A DNA stretch of 64,000 nucleotides from Powellomyces hirtus (lineage: Eukaryota > Chytridiomycota > Chytridiomycetes > Spizellomycetales > Powellomycetaceae): positions 248,001-312,000 of the forward strand of contig JAHLKG010000015.1 in the NCBI GenBank assembly GCA_025526995.1, given 5' to 3'. Position 1 is the first letter of the stretch; each line of letters starts with the position of its first letter. This document shows, piece by piece, positions 47,601 to 59,189 of this stretch. The notes under the pieces are model-generated. The model was not told the origin of the DNA and searched no databases. It was given only the letters and a program-made list of their open reading frames with translations. Made by a program: the position numbers and the translations under genes.

Positions 47601-48551
47601 TTGAGACACGTACGATTTCCTCACTCTTTTTCTGAAAGGAACGGGAAAATCCATGCTCATAAACGCTGTGGCGTCCGAGCTCGGCGCCTGGTTATTCAAC
47701 CTCACACCTAAAAACACTGCCGGCCAATTCGTTGGCAAAGCCGCAACGGCCAAGATGCTCCACATGGTGTTCAAAGTTGCCAAAGCTAACGCCCCCGCCA
47801 TCGTGTACATTGACAACGTGGAGATGATTTTCGCCAAAAAAGTGCCCAAAGACGACACGTCAGACCCAAAGCGGATCAAAAAGGACTTGCTGAAGGCCAT
47901 GAAGGCGCTCAAGCCCGAGATGCGCGTGTTGGTTCTGGGCGTGTCCAATAAGCCTTGGGATGGTGACGTGAAGACCATGGTGCCGCCGTTCAATAAACAT
48001 CTACCGGTCCCGCGCCCGGACTATGCGTCGCGAAATGGATTGTGGAATTACTTCATTGCGGCGAGGATCCCGAATGCGGTGAAGGACATCAATGTTAGCT
48101 TGCTGACGAGGATGAGTGATGGACTATCTGCGGGACAAATTTCGTTGGCGTGTGAGCGTGCATTGACAAATCGGAGATTGAAATTGGTGAGACACAGCTT
48201 CCTATGTAGAACAAGTTTTGCGCAACCGGAATTTGGGTTTGACGCTTCCATCTGGCTTCCTTAAGCTACGTCTCCGCCCCATAACTACCAACGAGCTCGT
48301 TGAGCAGATCCTAAACATGACGCCGTTCGACAAGGATGACGACAAGCCGTTTTGGGTATGCAGTCCGGATATTTTGACCCATGGACGCATATGAATCGAT
48401 TCTGACGTTATCAACTATACTCGTATCGCTCTAGGACTTCCATGAGAAGACGTCGCTCGTGAAAAAAAGGACGGCAATGCTGACAGCGCCTGACGACGAA
48501 GAGGGTGGCAAAGACAAGAAAAAGAATGCAAAGAAGCCAAAGAAGAAGTAG
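44660..48551 (+). CDS. IQCA1: IQ and AAA domain protein, nexin-dynein regulatory complex subunit 11
   Basis: Eighteen exons with consistent phases: 44660-44833, 44924-45016, 45090-45239, 45334-45458, 45564-45647, 45744-45808, 45883-46015, 46093-46441, 46534-46598, 46683-46794, 46871-46985, 47048-47088, 47160-47243, 47317-47421, 47490-47580, 47639-48186, 48266-48355, 48435-48551; 846 aa, close to human IQCA1. N-terminal helices (YNQYWIDSNKELADQLEYE), an IQ motif (IQIQKVYKGYKARQHF), two Lys/Gly-rich linkers, then an AAA domain: Walker A YGPKGTGKSML, Walker-B-like IVYIDNVEMIF and a sensor region LVLGVSNKPWDG. The second acidic residue of Walker B is Asn, so ATPase activity may be weak or absent. 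It is part of the N-DRC that links axonemal doublets in motile flagella. Confidence 0.93.
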
Positions 48552-48832
48552 ACTTGGATTCTCAATAGAATATTAGAAACAGAACAGCTGCTACTAGGGG
48601 TGCGATCCTTCCGATTCGAGTGAAGGGAAGCTCCGCCGACGCTCCCGCCTCCTAATGAATGATCTTCGGCCGTCCGCACTGACCATACCAGCGTCGAAAA
48701 ACTTTCTGGCGGCTTTTGAACCACTCCATACTTCTGAACTAGATCAGAGTTCACTTCCATTCCAGTATAGTCTATTAAACACAATTTGTACAAATGATCT
48801 CTGCCATCTTGATCCTTTCAGTGAATCAAATT

Positions 48833-51800
48833 TCAATCGTCTCGACCGTAGTGCTGTCCTTTTCGCCGCGGAAGCTCGATGCTCATTGCCACATCAAAAA
48901 GGTTGAGAATATTGATAGCCTATCAAGAAGATGAAGTCAATAAACCAGTTCCCTGGATTGCCCGGATGGAGGGCAAAGCACAGATGACGCATGAGTTGCT
49001 CTCTCACCTGCCCGCGGCGTCCACGGTGAACGTTGTAGCGTCCACCCCACGGCAAAGTAATTCCTACATGTCACAAAATAAAATTCTTTCAGCAAGGCCT
49101 TTGTGAATTTGGTCAGTATCTCTCGTACCTTGCTGTCCCCACAGCTCTCCCGCGCGCCGCTTTGCAGGCGGCACGTCGCCAGGCATGGGCATAAACTCTG
49201 CCGGCAGCTTGTTTGGTTCGCCCGAATGGTCCTTGGTTGCCGTCGTTGCGTTTGGCGCAAGCAGTTGGTACTGCTTGAGTCGTTCCTCGTTGGCGTCGAT
49301 CTCGAGACGGCGGAATTTTTCGGTGATCCGGCTGCGTTTTTGGAGTTTCATTTCCGTGAACCACCGCAGGCGATCCATGAACTAATTCAATGGGTGGCGG
49401 GTGAGTGGAATGGGGAAGACTTTAGGGATGGGCTGACAATTTGATACGTACCGACATAGCAAATGGCGCACTCTGGAACACTGGTGTGAATCGTGACTAT
49501 TTGGTGGGGAGTGAATATTAGAGGATCACATCAAATGGCCAGATATTAGCATCCAAAAATGCGGGAACACATACCCGTGCGCTTCGTCTCTGCCTCGCAA
49601 TCTTCTCCGCCCGCCTGAGCTTCTTCGCTTTTGCTTCCCTCTGCGCCTGCAGCTGTCGACTATGCATAGTACCTCGCTGCCTGCTGTGCTTCCGACTGCT
49701 CTGTTTACTCGATGCCCTACTCTCACTCGCACCCAACGAACCGGGCGTGCCACCTTGGTCCCCGCGAATGCTGCCGCGACCTTCTCGACTCGCGCCTAGC
49801 TCACTCTCCCTCTCTTTGCTAGACAGCATGTCACCTGAAGCCACAAGCATGTCTATGCTGTCTTCGGGGATATCGTTGTTGGCATCCCCACCACCATTGC
49901 CGCCACGACTGCTCCCGCCACCGGCCGTACCAATCCGGCTGGTACTTGTTCTGCTCCTGCGTGCTGAGCGTTGCTTTTCGTCGGCGAACATGACCTCCTT
50001 AGCTTGCTTTTGGTACTCGTGGGCGATACGTTTGCTGCGCTGGTGAAGCATGTCGACCCGTGCTTCAAATGCTTCGACTTTTTCTTCGTGCTCGGCTTCT
50101 TGGTCGGCCATTGCAATCTTCATTTTCTGAATTCGCCCTCTGCAGGAGAAAGAAGAAAGTAAGATTTCCCGCATCGAGGACGTCGTTAATGGCGAGGCCG
50201 TACTCATATTCGAACTGCAGCAACTGCATCTGCTGAGCATGGAGCATCGTCAATTCCATAATCTCCTGCAGTGAGAACGTGGCTTTCCGTCCCACAGCCA
50301 TCGGCTCCCCGATTTCGGCGCTGATCTCTCTTCAGAGTGTCCAATTTAAGCGATATCAGGCATTAGCATGCGATAGCATAGTAGAGAGCATCTGGACAGC
50401 AATGACGTGATTTGAGTCTACTGACCCTTCAACACCAGATTCACCGCCTTCCACACCCTCGCCGCCGCCTTCGTGTTCTTCCTCGGGGAACACCATGGGC
50501 CGTTCCTCCATGAACCGGTTGACGACCTCTTCAAGCTCTTCGTCATCGTAATCACCCATGTACTTGAGGCATAGAATTGACACGATTTAGTGAAGAGTCG
50601 CCACTGAATTTGCATTACTTGTAAAATGAGCTGTGTAAAGCGTCTCACCTCAATGTCTTCAAGCGACCCGCCCATATCCACCACATCCTCCGGATCCGAG
50701 TCTTCCGACTCCGTCTCCGGAAGAGGATCTTCCTGCTCCTGTTCCGGTTCAACCGGGAGAGCCGTTGTCGGCGGCGCGTTATCGCGCCTCGGCACAAGCC
50801 CAAACTGAAACGGATGTGGAATGGTATAGCTTCGCCCCCGTCTCCTAAACGTCTGGAACGTCGCAAAACTGTTTGATCTCCTCAGTCCAGCCTTCACTAA
50901 CAAGTTGGGGTCCGCCATCAGCGCTTCGCTGCGGGCTAGAGCCCGGAGATCAGGTGTCGACCACGCTTTGCGCATTCGGGGAATGCGACGTTCGCGTTGC
51001 AGGATGGAACCGGTGTGGGCGGACAAGTAGATGGGTGCGGGCGATCGTGGGAATGGGCGCCGGTGGAGGGCACCGAGAACTTCTTGGAAATCGGGGTGGC
51101 AGTCCTCGAGAAGACCGCGGAATGTAACAACGAGGTCTCGAGCGATTCGTTTCCAGCTCGGGCGGTCTTCCGCAATGTAGTCGCGGATTGAGTCTGAAAT
51201 GTGTGCGTAGAATCCGCCCAACGCGGACTGTCAGTATGAAAAATCACATAGACATGCGCAACTTTTTTGCATGTGTGGTGTTTCTCCTTACCTTTGATTG
51301 TCCCATGCGGCATATCGTTCCGGTCCTCGTCCTCATCGTCATCCTCGTCGTCTTCGTCTGATGTCCCGTCGGAGAGGCTCGATGACGGCCGAGAGACGGG
51401 AAGATCGGAAAGAGTGCCATCGGACACTGGCCCCGGCCCGGGAGCGGCATTCTCATCCTTTTCTTTCTCTTTGTCTCTCTCCTTGTGTTTCTCCTTTGCT
51501 GGAATTGCAGGACTGTTGACATCAAACGCACGCTGATTAGCGGACGAGTCGCACCAGTTGCTTGTCTGTCTGATGTTCCGACGTACATGATGCTCTGCTC
51601 GTCAATGTACTGTCCATAATGATCCGGGAACACTTCCTGTCAGCAGCAATGAAGCTATGAGCAAATCCACTCTGGAAAGCTGTTTGGTTTGTTGAGGAAG
51701 CTAATACCATGACTCTCCGTGTCAGCTTTTCCCACAGTGCCACACGCTTTTCGCTGCGTATGGTGGCTACCTTTTGGGATGAAGCAAGAAACATATGAGC

Positions 51801-53130
51801 AAAGAAGCGAACCGTTGCGATTGATTCTCGAAGGGGGTTTGCTGTGCATACCTGCAACTGCATCTGTTCCATTTTCCGGATCGCAACATCAATCATGTGG
51901 CATTGCCTGCGAGGCGTTCAAGTTTGTCAAAACAAAACAGATCAAAGGTAGACATAGCCTCCCATGCATGCATGCCGCATATACATTGGCACACAGCACT
52001 GCCTCGCACGCATGCACATACCGCATGTAATCCTTCTCGAGCTCCACGAGCGCAAAGCTCTTGTCGACCCACGGCCGCGAATACACGCGGACCTGCTTGA
52101 TGAGCTCAAACATGGGTTCATGAAGATCCGACTTACTGACGGACGGGGCGGGGGAAGAGGAAGCGAGCGGGAGGAGAAAGGAGAAAACCCAAATGATCAG
52201 CTTTTCAATATTTCGGACATTTGCGTGCAGCATGTTGTTTTGTGCGTGTCCACCAGTTTGGGAGAGAGCTGTGGGAAGTTCATATTTTATGCGTTACCTC
52301 CGGAACAACCTGGCAAATAGCAACGTCAACTGCAATTTAATATTGCTCGGCACAGTTTGTTTCAAAAAGTCGTCCTTCCAGATAGTCATCTCCTCCAAAG
52401 CGGTTTCAAATTCTCCCAGGACGCTCAGGAGTTCATTGCAGGTAGTATCAAACTCGGTGTGGACTTCCCGGTTGTATTCGTCGGGTAGCACCGACATAAG
52501 TTTGCCGGGATGCTGGACAGCTTGGCCGTATTTGCGGATATCGTCGATGGAGGAGTCAGCAGAGATGTGTGCGTGTTGCTGGGCGCGGAAGTCAGCAATA
52601 TCTTCAGCTTCATCGGCGCCCCAAAGTGCACCGGGGCGTTTTTGTTTCGGTTCGGCATGTGAGGGCGGCCGTGATTGCCCAGCAGAAGAGTTTGCCGACT
52701 CCGGGATTGTCTGATGGGGCATGTACATCGATCGCGACTGACTTTGCAAAGACTCCGATCCCCATCCATAGCTCGGCTCATACGAACTCCTTCTCCGTCC
52801 CGCCAGTGCTTCCGACCGCCCATCTGCAGCTTGGACGCCTTTGAGGGCCGTCATGGCTTCATAACGCCCCGCTTTGCGACGGCCAGGAGCAAGGCTCTCA
52901 CCACTGAAGCTAAGTCGGGACGCCGCTCCAGATGCTGTAATTGACGGCTCTCTTGAGTGCGGCATGAGTGCTGATGGATTGGGGAGTCCGCCTTCCATTG
53001 AGAATTCGCTTGCGCGTCGGCGTTGCGAGGTCAGGAGAACGCCTTGTAGAGACATACGACGGCCGCCCGCTGGCGGCGGTCCGCCTCCAGGAGCGCCGAT
53101 AGAGATGCGTGGGCGGCCGTCGTTGAGCAT
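48833..53130 (-). CDS. Large coiled-coil protein, unrecognised
   Basis: Fourteen exons with consistent phases: 53130-52298, 52135-52022, 51906-51852, 51770-51708, 51636-51587, 51512-51292, 51193-50649, 50562-50426, 50329-50204, 50139-49575, 49496-49452, 49381-49129, 49063-49008, 48919-48833; about 1,049 aa. The N-terminal 190 residues are disordered (Ser/Arg/Pro). Helical segments follow: RKYGQAVQHPGKLMSVLPDE, HEPMFELIKQVRVYSRPW, AIRKMEQMQLQKVATIRSEK, FPDHYGQYIDEQS, an acidic region, DSIRDYIAEDRPSWKRIARD, FSLQEIMELTMLHAQQMQLL and KVEAFEARVDMLHQRSKRIA. The end is Trp/Lys-rich (DRLRWFTEMKLQKRSRI) and closes with AINILNLFDVAMSIELPRRK. No catalytic motif. It ends 281 bases from IQCA1 on the opposite strand; a flagellar role is only a guess. 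The last exon is the least certain. Confidence 0.65.
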
Positions 53131-53386
53131 GATTTGTTACTGGCTATGCTGTGTTGGCAGGAACGCGAAACTGGGTTATGCTGTCAAGTAGAAGACATCG
53201 CCGCGGGTTGCCCGGATTTTTGACAGTGACAGCAGATCGCGGGTTTACGCAAGCAGCTTACCCAATGCACCTCCGATACATCTTCGACTTTCCAGATTTC
53301 ACTATGAACAAAGGACGCACTACCAACTCAACCATCCGACAGCCCGAAAGACCACACTAACGATATCGGCAAAAAAACACATCGAA

Positions 53387-54541
53387 ATGGCGGCACCTGC
53401 TCCACCCGATACCCCCACCACGGCACACCCCAGCGACAACGGTTTGTCCACCGCAGCGAACCAAAACAGTCTCACCAAAGTCACCGAGGACAATGCCCTT
53501 CCCACTCTCGAGATCACCGACACCTCCCCTACGTCTCCTCCACCGATGACTCGCAACTCCTCCACGGCCGTTGGCAGCGCGCGTCGAGCCTCCGTATCCG
53601 TCGTGGCAGCCGCCGCGTTCAAGCGCCGAATGACGCTGATGACTGCCCATTCGAGTTTGCTGGGTCCGAAACCCGTCGCGGGCGATGGCGGGTTCGACGA
53701 AAATGCCGAGATTGAAGGTGTGGAGAATGTGAGTTTGTCGGGATTGGGGATGACGCCCGAGGTGGTGGTGAATCGGCCGCAGAGAGAAGCGCTAATTACG
53801 AGAGACGATGTTGAGATGACGTTTGAGGCGATGAGCCGTGGAGGGAAGAAAGTCAAGAGGGAGGATACAAGAGCATTTGTGCAACACTTCTTTGCATTGC
53901 TTCACGGAGAAAACATATCAGTCGCCAACACAACCGCGCCCAACACCACCACGACAACAGCGTCCGCTTCTGCCACCAAGAACGCTCAGAACCCCAACCC
54001 AATAACAACAACCGCTACATCTGCTGGTGGAGGCGGGGGTGGAGGTGCAAGTGGCGGAGGGGCAGGCGGTATGTCAGGGGGAGCCGATAAAGGCGGGGGG
54101 ATGAGCGGTGGAGCCGGGGCTGGAGCGAAACCAGACAGTGTTGTACGTGCGAAAGCCATGAAGCTGGCGACGACTGGCAAAGAAGAGATTACACGGGAGA
54201 GGTTAATGAGTTTGCTGCTGAATAAACAGCATACGAATATGCCGTTTGATGAGGCGTTTCAGGTAGGTCAGCTATTCGGCGTCTCCTCTCCAAAGGTCAT
54301 CCTTGTGCCGATCTCCCTTTTTGACAAATGCCTGGTTATCTTGTCGTAGTGGTTTGAACCGCACGGTGAATCCTCATCCTCAAACCCCACGCTGAACAAA
54401 GAGGATCTCCGGCGGATCGCCGCCGCAATGAGTCCCTACGGGATGGTTCACAAGGGTGATGTAGCCGCGCTATTGGCCGCCTTCGACGTTGACAAGGACG
54501 GCTTGATTGGATTAGAGGATTTCAAACAAATGTGTGTATAA
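53387..54541 (+). CDS. EF-hand protein with glycine-rich linker
   Basis: Two exons (53387-54262, 54350-54541), 355 aa. The N-terminal 130 residues are Ser/Thr/Pro-rich. A region with EF-hand spacing (ITRDDVEMTFEAMSRGG, EDTRAFVQHFFALL) is followed by a Thr/Ala then Gly-rich linker of about 90 residues. The second exon carries helices and one canonical EF-hand loop, DVDKDGLIGLED: Asp at 1, 3 and 5, Gly at 6, Ile at 8, Asp at 12. The arrangement resembles the calmodulin/centrin class but the linker is unusual. Calcium binding is expected at the last loop. Target unknown. The start lies 257 bases from the divergent gene at 53130. Confidence 0.75.
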
Positions 54542-54639
54542 ACGCAGGGGGAGAAACATCGGCGCAAAGTAGATAGTGCAAGAATGTATATACAGGGAAG
54601 CTATGATGCGGGTACAACGAATGGATGGAGCATTTAGGT

Positions 54640-56101
54640 TTAGGCTTGTAGGGGTTTGAGGCCTAGAGCGGCCCGCATTTTGTTGGTTTCTTCGATGCTT
54701 AGCGATTCGGCTCCAGCACCGCCTCCGCCCTCTTCCTTCCGAGACGAGGTCGCAGATTTGGATGAAGACTTCTTGCTGTCCCCATCCTTCATCTTGAACA
54801 ATGCATCGACTTTCTTAGACGATATGGCCATCTTCTTGCTGCTGGACCCTCCGCGGTCCGTATCCGAGATTTCACCATCCTCGTTGCCTCCTCTGGCGTC
54901 GTCGGGTCTCGTCTGTCGCGCATGGTGCAGTTCATCCTCGCGACTGGAGCTTCTCCGCCGATCCCGACGGTGTCGTTCAACCGACCGTCTCCGACTATCC
55001 CGGTCCGGGCTGCGATCATCGTCGCTGTACCGTCGGCTGCTCCTTTTTTGTGAGTACCGGTCCACACAGCGATCGTCGCGACGGCTACTGTAATGGCGGT
55101 CGCGGGAAAGGTCTCTGCTCCTGCTCCTGCGGCGGTCACGGGAAGGGTCTCTGCTCCTGCTCCTGCGGCGGTCCCTACGACGATCTCGGGACCGCGCCCG
55201 GGATCGTGAGCGTGAGCGTGAGCGTGACCGAGAGCGAGATCGTGATCGGTGACTTCGCCGCGACGTTCTTCTGGTGCTACCATTGCGATATCGATTGATT
55301 TCGACCGAGGAATCACGTTCCCGCCGGCGCGGCGACCTCACATCTCCATCCCTATCGCTTCTTCTTCGATCATCCTCTCCTCTGTCCACTACCTTCTTGT
55401 CACGCACATTCTCCTCTTTCACATTATCATCACCACTAGAGGATTGCCCGTCCAATATCTCCTCTTCCTCCAAATCCTCCTCCAGCGGGCTCACGCGAGG
55501 TTCCAGTTCCCCGGATTCTTCCAGAATGTGACGTTTGGTGATTCGGGGCAAGATCGTGTCACACACTCGGTCGGATCGGAGCAGTTGGTCCACGAATTCG
55601 TCCATGTAAGTAAGTTCAAATTCACCAGCTGTCAAGAAGAAAGGACAATTAGCCGGGACATCCCCGCCCACTTCCATTGCCAGACAGCTGTTGCTTACAT
55701 ATATTTCTTCGTCGCAATTTGCGATAATCCAGCAACAGCGGCTCCAAATACTGATAAATCTCCACACTGCTCCCCGTTAACCTCAAGTAGAAAGCGCCAA
55801 GCGCCCGCAAGTACTTGTAATCCTCATTCTGTATGTACAGTCTCAAAATGTCCTTTTCGGGCTGGAGCTGCAACATCTTGAGTGCGAGACAGAGGAATTC
55901 GGTTGGTTTCTGGTTTCCATATTGGCCACCAATGCAAGGGAGAGCAACGGCTTTGTCAATAAGTGTTTCGGCGGTGAGGGCAAAACAGGATTCTTTCCAG
56001 TAAAGGGAATCGTAGATTCGGGTTCGGATGATTTTTTCGACGAGGAATTGCGGGTTGGTGCCGTGGATGTTTTTGACATCGTTGGAGGTCCGGTTGGCCA
56101 T
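54640..56101 (-). CDS. PRPF38A: Pre-mRNA-splicing factor 38A
   Basis: Two exons (56101-55699, 55628-54640), 463 aa. The PRP38 domain is strongly conserved: IHGTNPQFLVEKIIRTRIYD, KPTEFLCLALKMLQLQPEKD, YLRALGAFYLRLTGSSVEIY, GEFELTYMDEFVDQLLRSDR and CDTILPRITKRHILEESG. The second half is an Arg/Ser-Asp dipeptide-rich tail, longer than the human RS tail, and ends EETNKMRAALGLKPL. PRP38A is a B-complex spliceosome protein needed for activation of the tri-snRNP. The start at 56101 matches the family N-terminus (MANRT); an open frame continues upstream to 56245 but is not conserved. Confidence 0.95.
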
Positions 56102-56327
56102 GGTGTATGCTGCACAACGCAAAGAGAGAAAGCAGCTCTGTGCAGGTGCAGGGCTCTTATTATTTGAGATCCACAAACCTTCGTTCCAAATGTTGAACGT
56201 AAAATAAGTGTTCCGCGCAGTCGATTTGACGCTTGGCCAAGCCACACTCGTCTATTTCACTGACACATTCCACATTGACAGTACCTCCCCGACTCGCCTA
56301 ACCCAACGCCGACAAAATTAACTCGAC

Positions 56328-57557
56328 TTGCATGGCTTTCTCAATGCAAGCCCACCCTCCATGACAACCCCCTCTTCTTCCTCCCTGTCTGCCCAACACC
56401 CTCTCGTCAACCTCAAACGTTTCCGCGACTCCGCTCGAAGAGTGCTAGCCGAATGCAATACCCTTTACGAACTTGACCCCGCATCCGCTGCGTCGTTGGC
56501 CCAAAAATGCGATGTCCCGCTTCTGAGTGTTGATACTGCGCCTGATGATGACGAACAGCCATCAGCTTCTTTGTCAAACAATGGCAGCAGCTCTTCCTAC
56601 AGTCATATCGAACCGGACGTTCTCCTCCCGATTAGCATCTCCCGGGGGCGGAACAAGGTGGTGCGGGTCCGGGACAAGACCGCATCGTACCTTGTCCTCG
56701 GTTCGCAACCACTGACCGTACTGCGAGACGCATTCTATTGTCCGACCGATTTCTTGCAACTCGGCGACGGCGATGAGGACGGCGGTGACAGTACGAATAT
56801 GAATACATTGACATGCAAGACGTCGGCGTCGTATTTCCTTATCGAGGACGTGTTTTATAATGACTTCAGGAATCCGGATGCGGATGATTATAGTAGGTGG
56901 GTGGCATTCTCGCACATCTGAAATCTTCTGTTCCTCGCACCGATCTCATTCTATTTCTTCACGTATTGTTTTTGATAGCAAGATCATCGAATGGGTCGCC
57001 AGTCGCAAAAGTAACGGCGCCAAATCTAAGATCACAACATTGCGCTGCGCAGTCATGTCCGAGACCACGTTCGCAGACTTATGCGTGCGGCCGGGGACTC
57101 GATACCTATTTGTGCACCAAGGGACCTGCCAACACGCTGTGGTGTTTGAACCCAATTTCCGGATGCTCGGGGCGCATGGAGATGATGTGACCGATCGAAC
57201 GCGGTATCCAATTGAGACTTTCTTCAAACCATGGAAGTCCGCGATCGTGACGTGCCAGGTGTGCAAAGCCCGTAAAGCAGAGTAAGTAAAGCGCAGCACA
57301 GAGTTGGCTTTCTTCCTAAGATATCTTCTCCGATTATTTACATCTAAATAAGAATTTCTAAATTAAATCACTCTTCCATTTCTCTCCCTTTTCGCAGATG
57401 GGTGACGCCCGTAGACATCCGCGCGGACCGAGACTCGTGCCGATGGTGCCAGGACTGTTTTGACCGGTTTCATTTCAATGAAGACGGCACTCCGGCATAC
57501 GAATTTGAGTACCACAAATATCGCTTCACAGCTGACGTTCCACTCGCTCCACATTGA
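56328..57557 (+). CDS. SNAPC3: snRNA-activating protein complex subunit 3
   Basis: Three exons (56328-56896, 56979-57281, 57398-57557), 343 aa; a second ATG at 56361 is also in frame. Family features: SASYFLIEDVFYNDFRNP, then ETTFADLCVRPGTRYLFVHQ, CQHAVVFEPNF, DRTRYPIETFFKPW and a Cys-rich end VTCQVCKARKAEWVTP with DSCRWCQDCFDRFHF. The four Cys pairs probably bind zinc. SNAPC3 binds the proximal sequence element of small nuclear RNA genes for RNA polymerases II and III. The head-to-head spacing to PRPF38A is 226 bases, so two snRNP-related genes may share a promoter. Confidence 0.93.
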
Positions 57558-57654
57558 AATGGTTGGGAAAGGCCGAGCTTACACTCTTCATTATTCCCAC
57601 TGTCCCACTCATAGTCCCCGGGTTTCCGATAATATATAAATGCCAAAGCGTGCA

Positions 57655-58657
57655 CTAATCGTGCGGTGATCGCCTGGCGGCCTTCGGCTTTTTGGTGGCG
57701 GCCGGGGCGTTAGTGGCAGATGCCTTGGCGCCGTAGATGCGGTTCATGTGGGGACCCTCAACGAATTTGACCGAGACCCAGAACGTCGCGTACAAAACAG
57801 CAGTAAGGGCTGGTGGAAAGCAAAACAGGAACAGTTGTTAGCCACACAAGTCCAGACTCAGGGAAAGCTCCAGCACTACAGTGAGAGATCACGTACCATA
57901 GCCTCTCAGGGACTGAAACTTGACAGCGTATCCAAGCAGAGCCAGAGTGGTGCCAACATACTGCGGGTCGTTGAAAAAGACGTACGGGCCATCCGTGACG
58001 GGCGCGGCCATGAGGTATCCAAACGAGTCGCCATTGTACATTCCCTTGATACCGAGGGCCTTCAGTGTCCACAGGTTCAGCAGGATGCCGGATCCGATCA
58101 AGGCATGACCAATCAAGTGCCCCATGTCGCGAGTGAACAGGACGTACTGTTTGGGACAGACACAAAGGGAGCAGAAGTTAGAAAACGTGGCGCCTGCCGA
58201 GAGTGGGATGTTCTCACACGTACAGAATTGGCGTCAGTTTCGATAGCCTGCATGACATAGTGGTCTCTTACGAGCGCGGATACAACGAGGTACAAAGCGT
58301 AGAGGTAGACGGCTGGGGAACGGAAGATCTATCGCAAAAAGGCAAACGTTCAATAACCATGCGAACGTCGGGCAGCAATCTTTGTAGCACCCATTGTCTC
58401 ACCTTAGTGAAGATCCTGGTATGGTGCTCAAGCTGCGCCGTCGCATTGTAGTTGACAACATGGAGAACAATTGCCACGGCAGCCACAACTGCGATGGGCG
58501 CAAAGGTGAATTCGGGAAGAGAGTCTTCGATGCGTTGGGCGACGTCAAAGAGGGGCCGGATAACGGGAGCCACTGTAAACCGGAGCTGGTTGATGATGGG
58601 TTCCAATTGCGACTGAACGTCGCCAAGGATGCCGTGAAGGGTTGGTTGAGTTGACAT
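57655..58657 (-). CDS. OPI3: Phospholipid N-methyltransferase (PEMT/Opi3 type)
   Basis: Four exons (58657-58403, 58328-58224, 58146-57897, 57809-57655) encode 254 aa. The enzyme methylates phosphatidylethanolamine derivatives with S-adenosylmethionine to make phosphatidylcholine in the ER. Family motifs: LFTRDMGHLIGHALIGSGIL, GPYVFFNDPQYVGTTLALLG and the terminal VKFVEGPHMNRIYG. Four to five hydrophobic segments are visible, including a long one at residues 52-68 (FAPIAVVAAVAIVLHVV). Compared with yeast Opi3 (206 aa) there is an N-terminal extension and a Lys/Ala-rich C-terminal tail. Whether it performs all three methylations or only the last two cannot be told from sequence. Confidence 0.93.
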
Positions 58658-59189
58658 TTCGGTGTTAGTTCCGAGTTGGAAGAGAGATGAGGAGTGAGAG
58701 ATGCAGTGTTTCTTGGAGGGTGGGAAGGAGGGTGAATGACGGCTGAGGGACTCACTGACGCCACGGGTTGGGGTTCACACATGTAATGGAATGGCACAGC
58801 CACGCGAAATGGGACTCGGCGCGCGTTCACAATTGGCATGAGGATGATTCAATGTAGGCGGGGATAAATAGTTTAGTAGCTCAAAGTGGCCAGTAATTAC
58901 ATTAGGCGTATCATATATCGATTAATAAGAAAGGGTAAGCGGAAAAGGAGAAAAAGGACGGGAGACAGAGGGGGGCGCCTGAATGGGGGGGGGGGGGGGG
59001 GGGCGAGGGGCGGCGAAGTCGAGTTTAGGCAGAAGGGCGTTGAGATCAGTTTACGTGGCCTGTGATCTGTCTTTCCAGTCCTGACGTCCATAGACGCTAT
59101 TCTATTAGCGGAAACGCGCAGGGGCCCTTTCCAATGGCGTCCGCGTGCTTTCTGGGGGCTGGTGCCCATATTGTTGTGCTGGTCTGTTT
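58658..59189. other. Intergenic region with poly-G tract
   Basis: Spacer between two minus-strand genes, with a run of 19 G at 58985-59003 close to the 3' end of GOT1. No coding signal. Confidence 0.45.

Noticed and set aside
56102..56245. N-terminal extension of PRPF38A
   Set aside because: The frame is open but the family starts at the MANRT methionine (56101); the extension has no conserved features.
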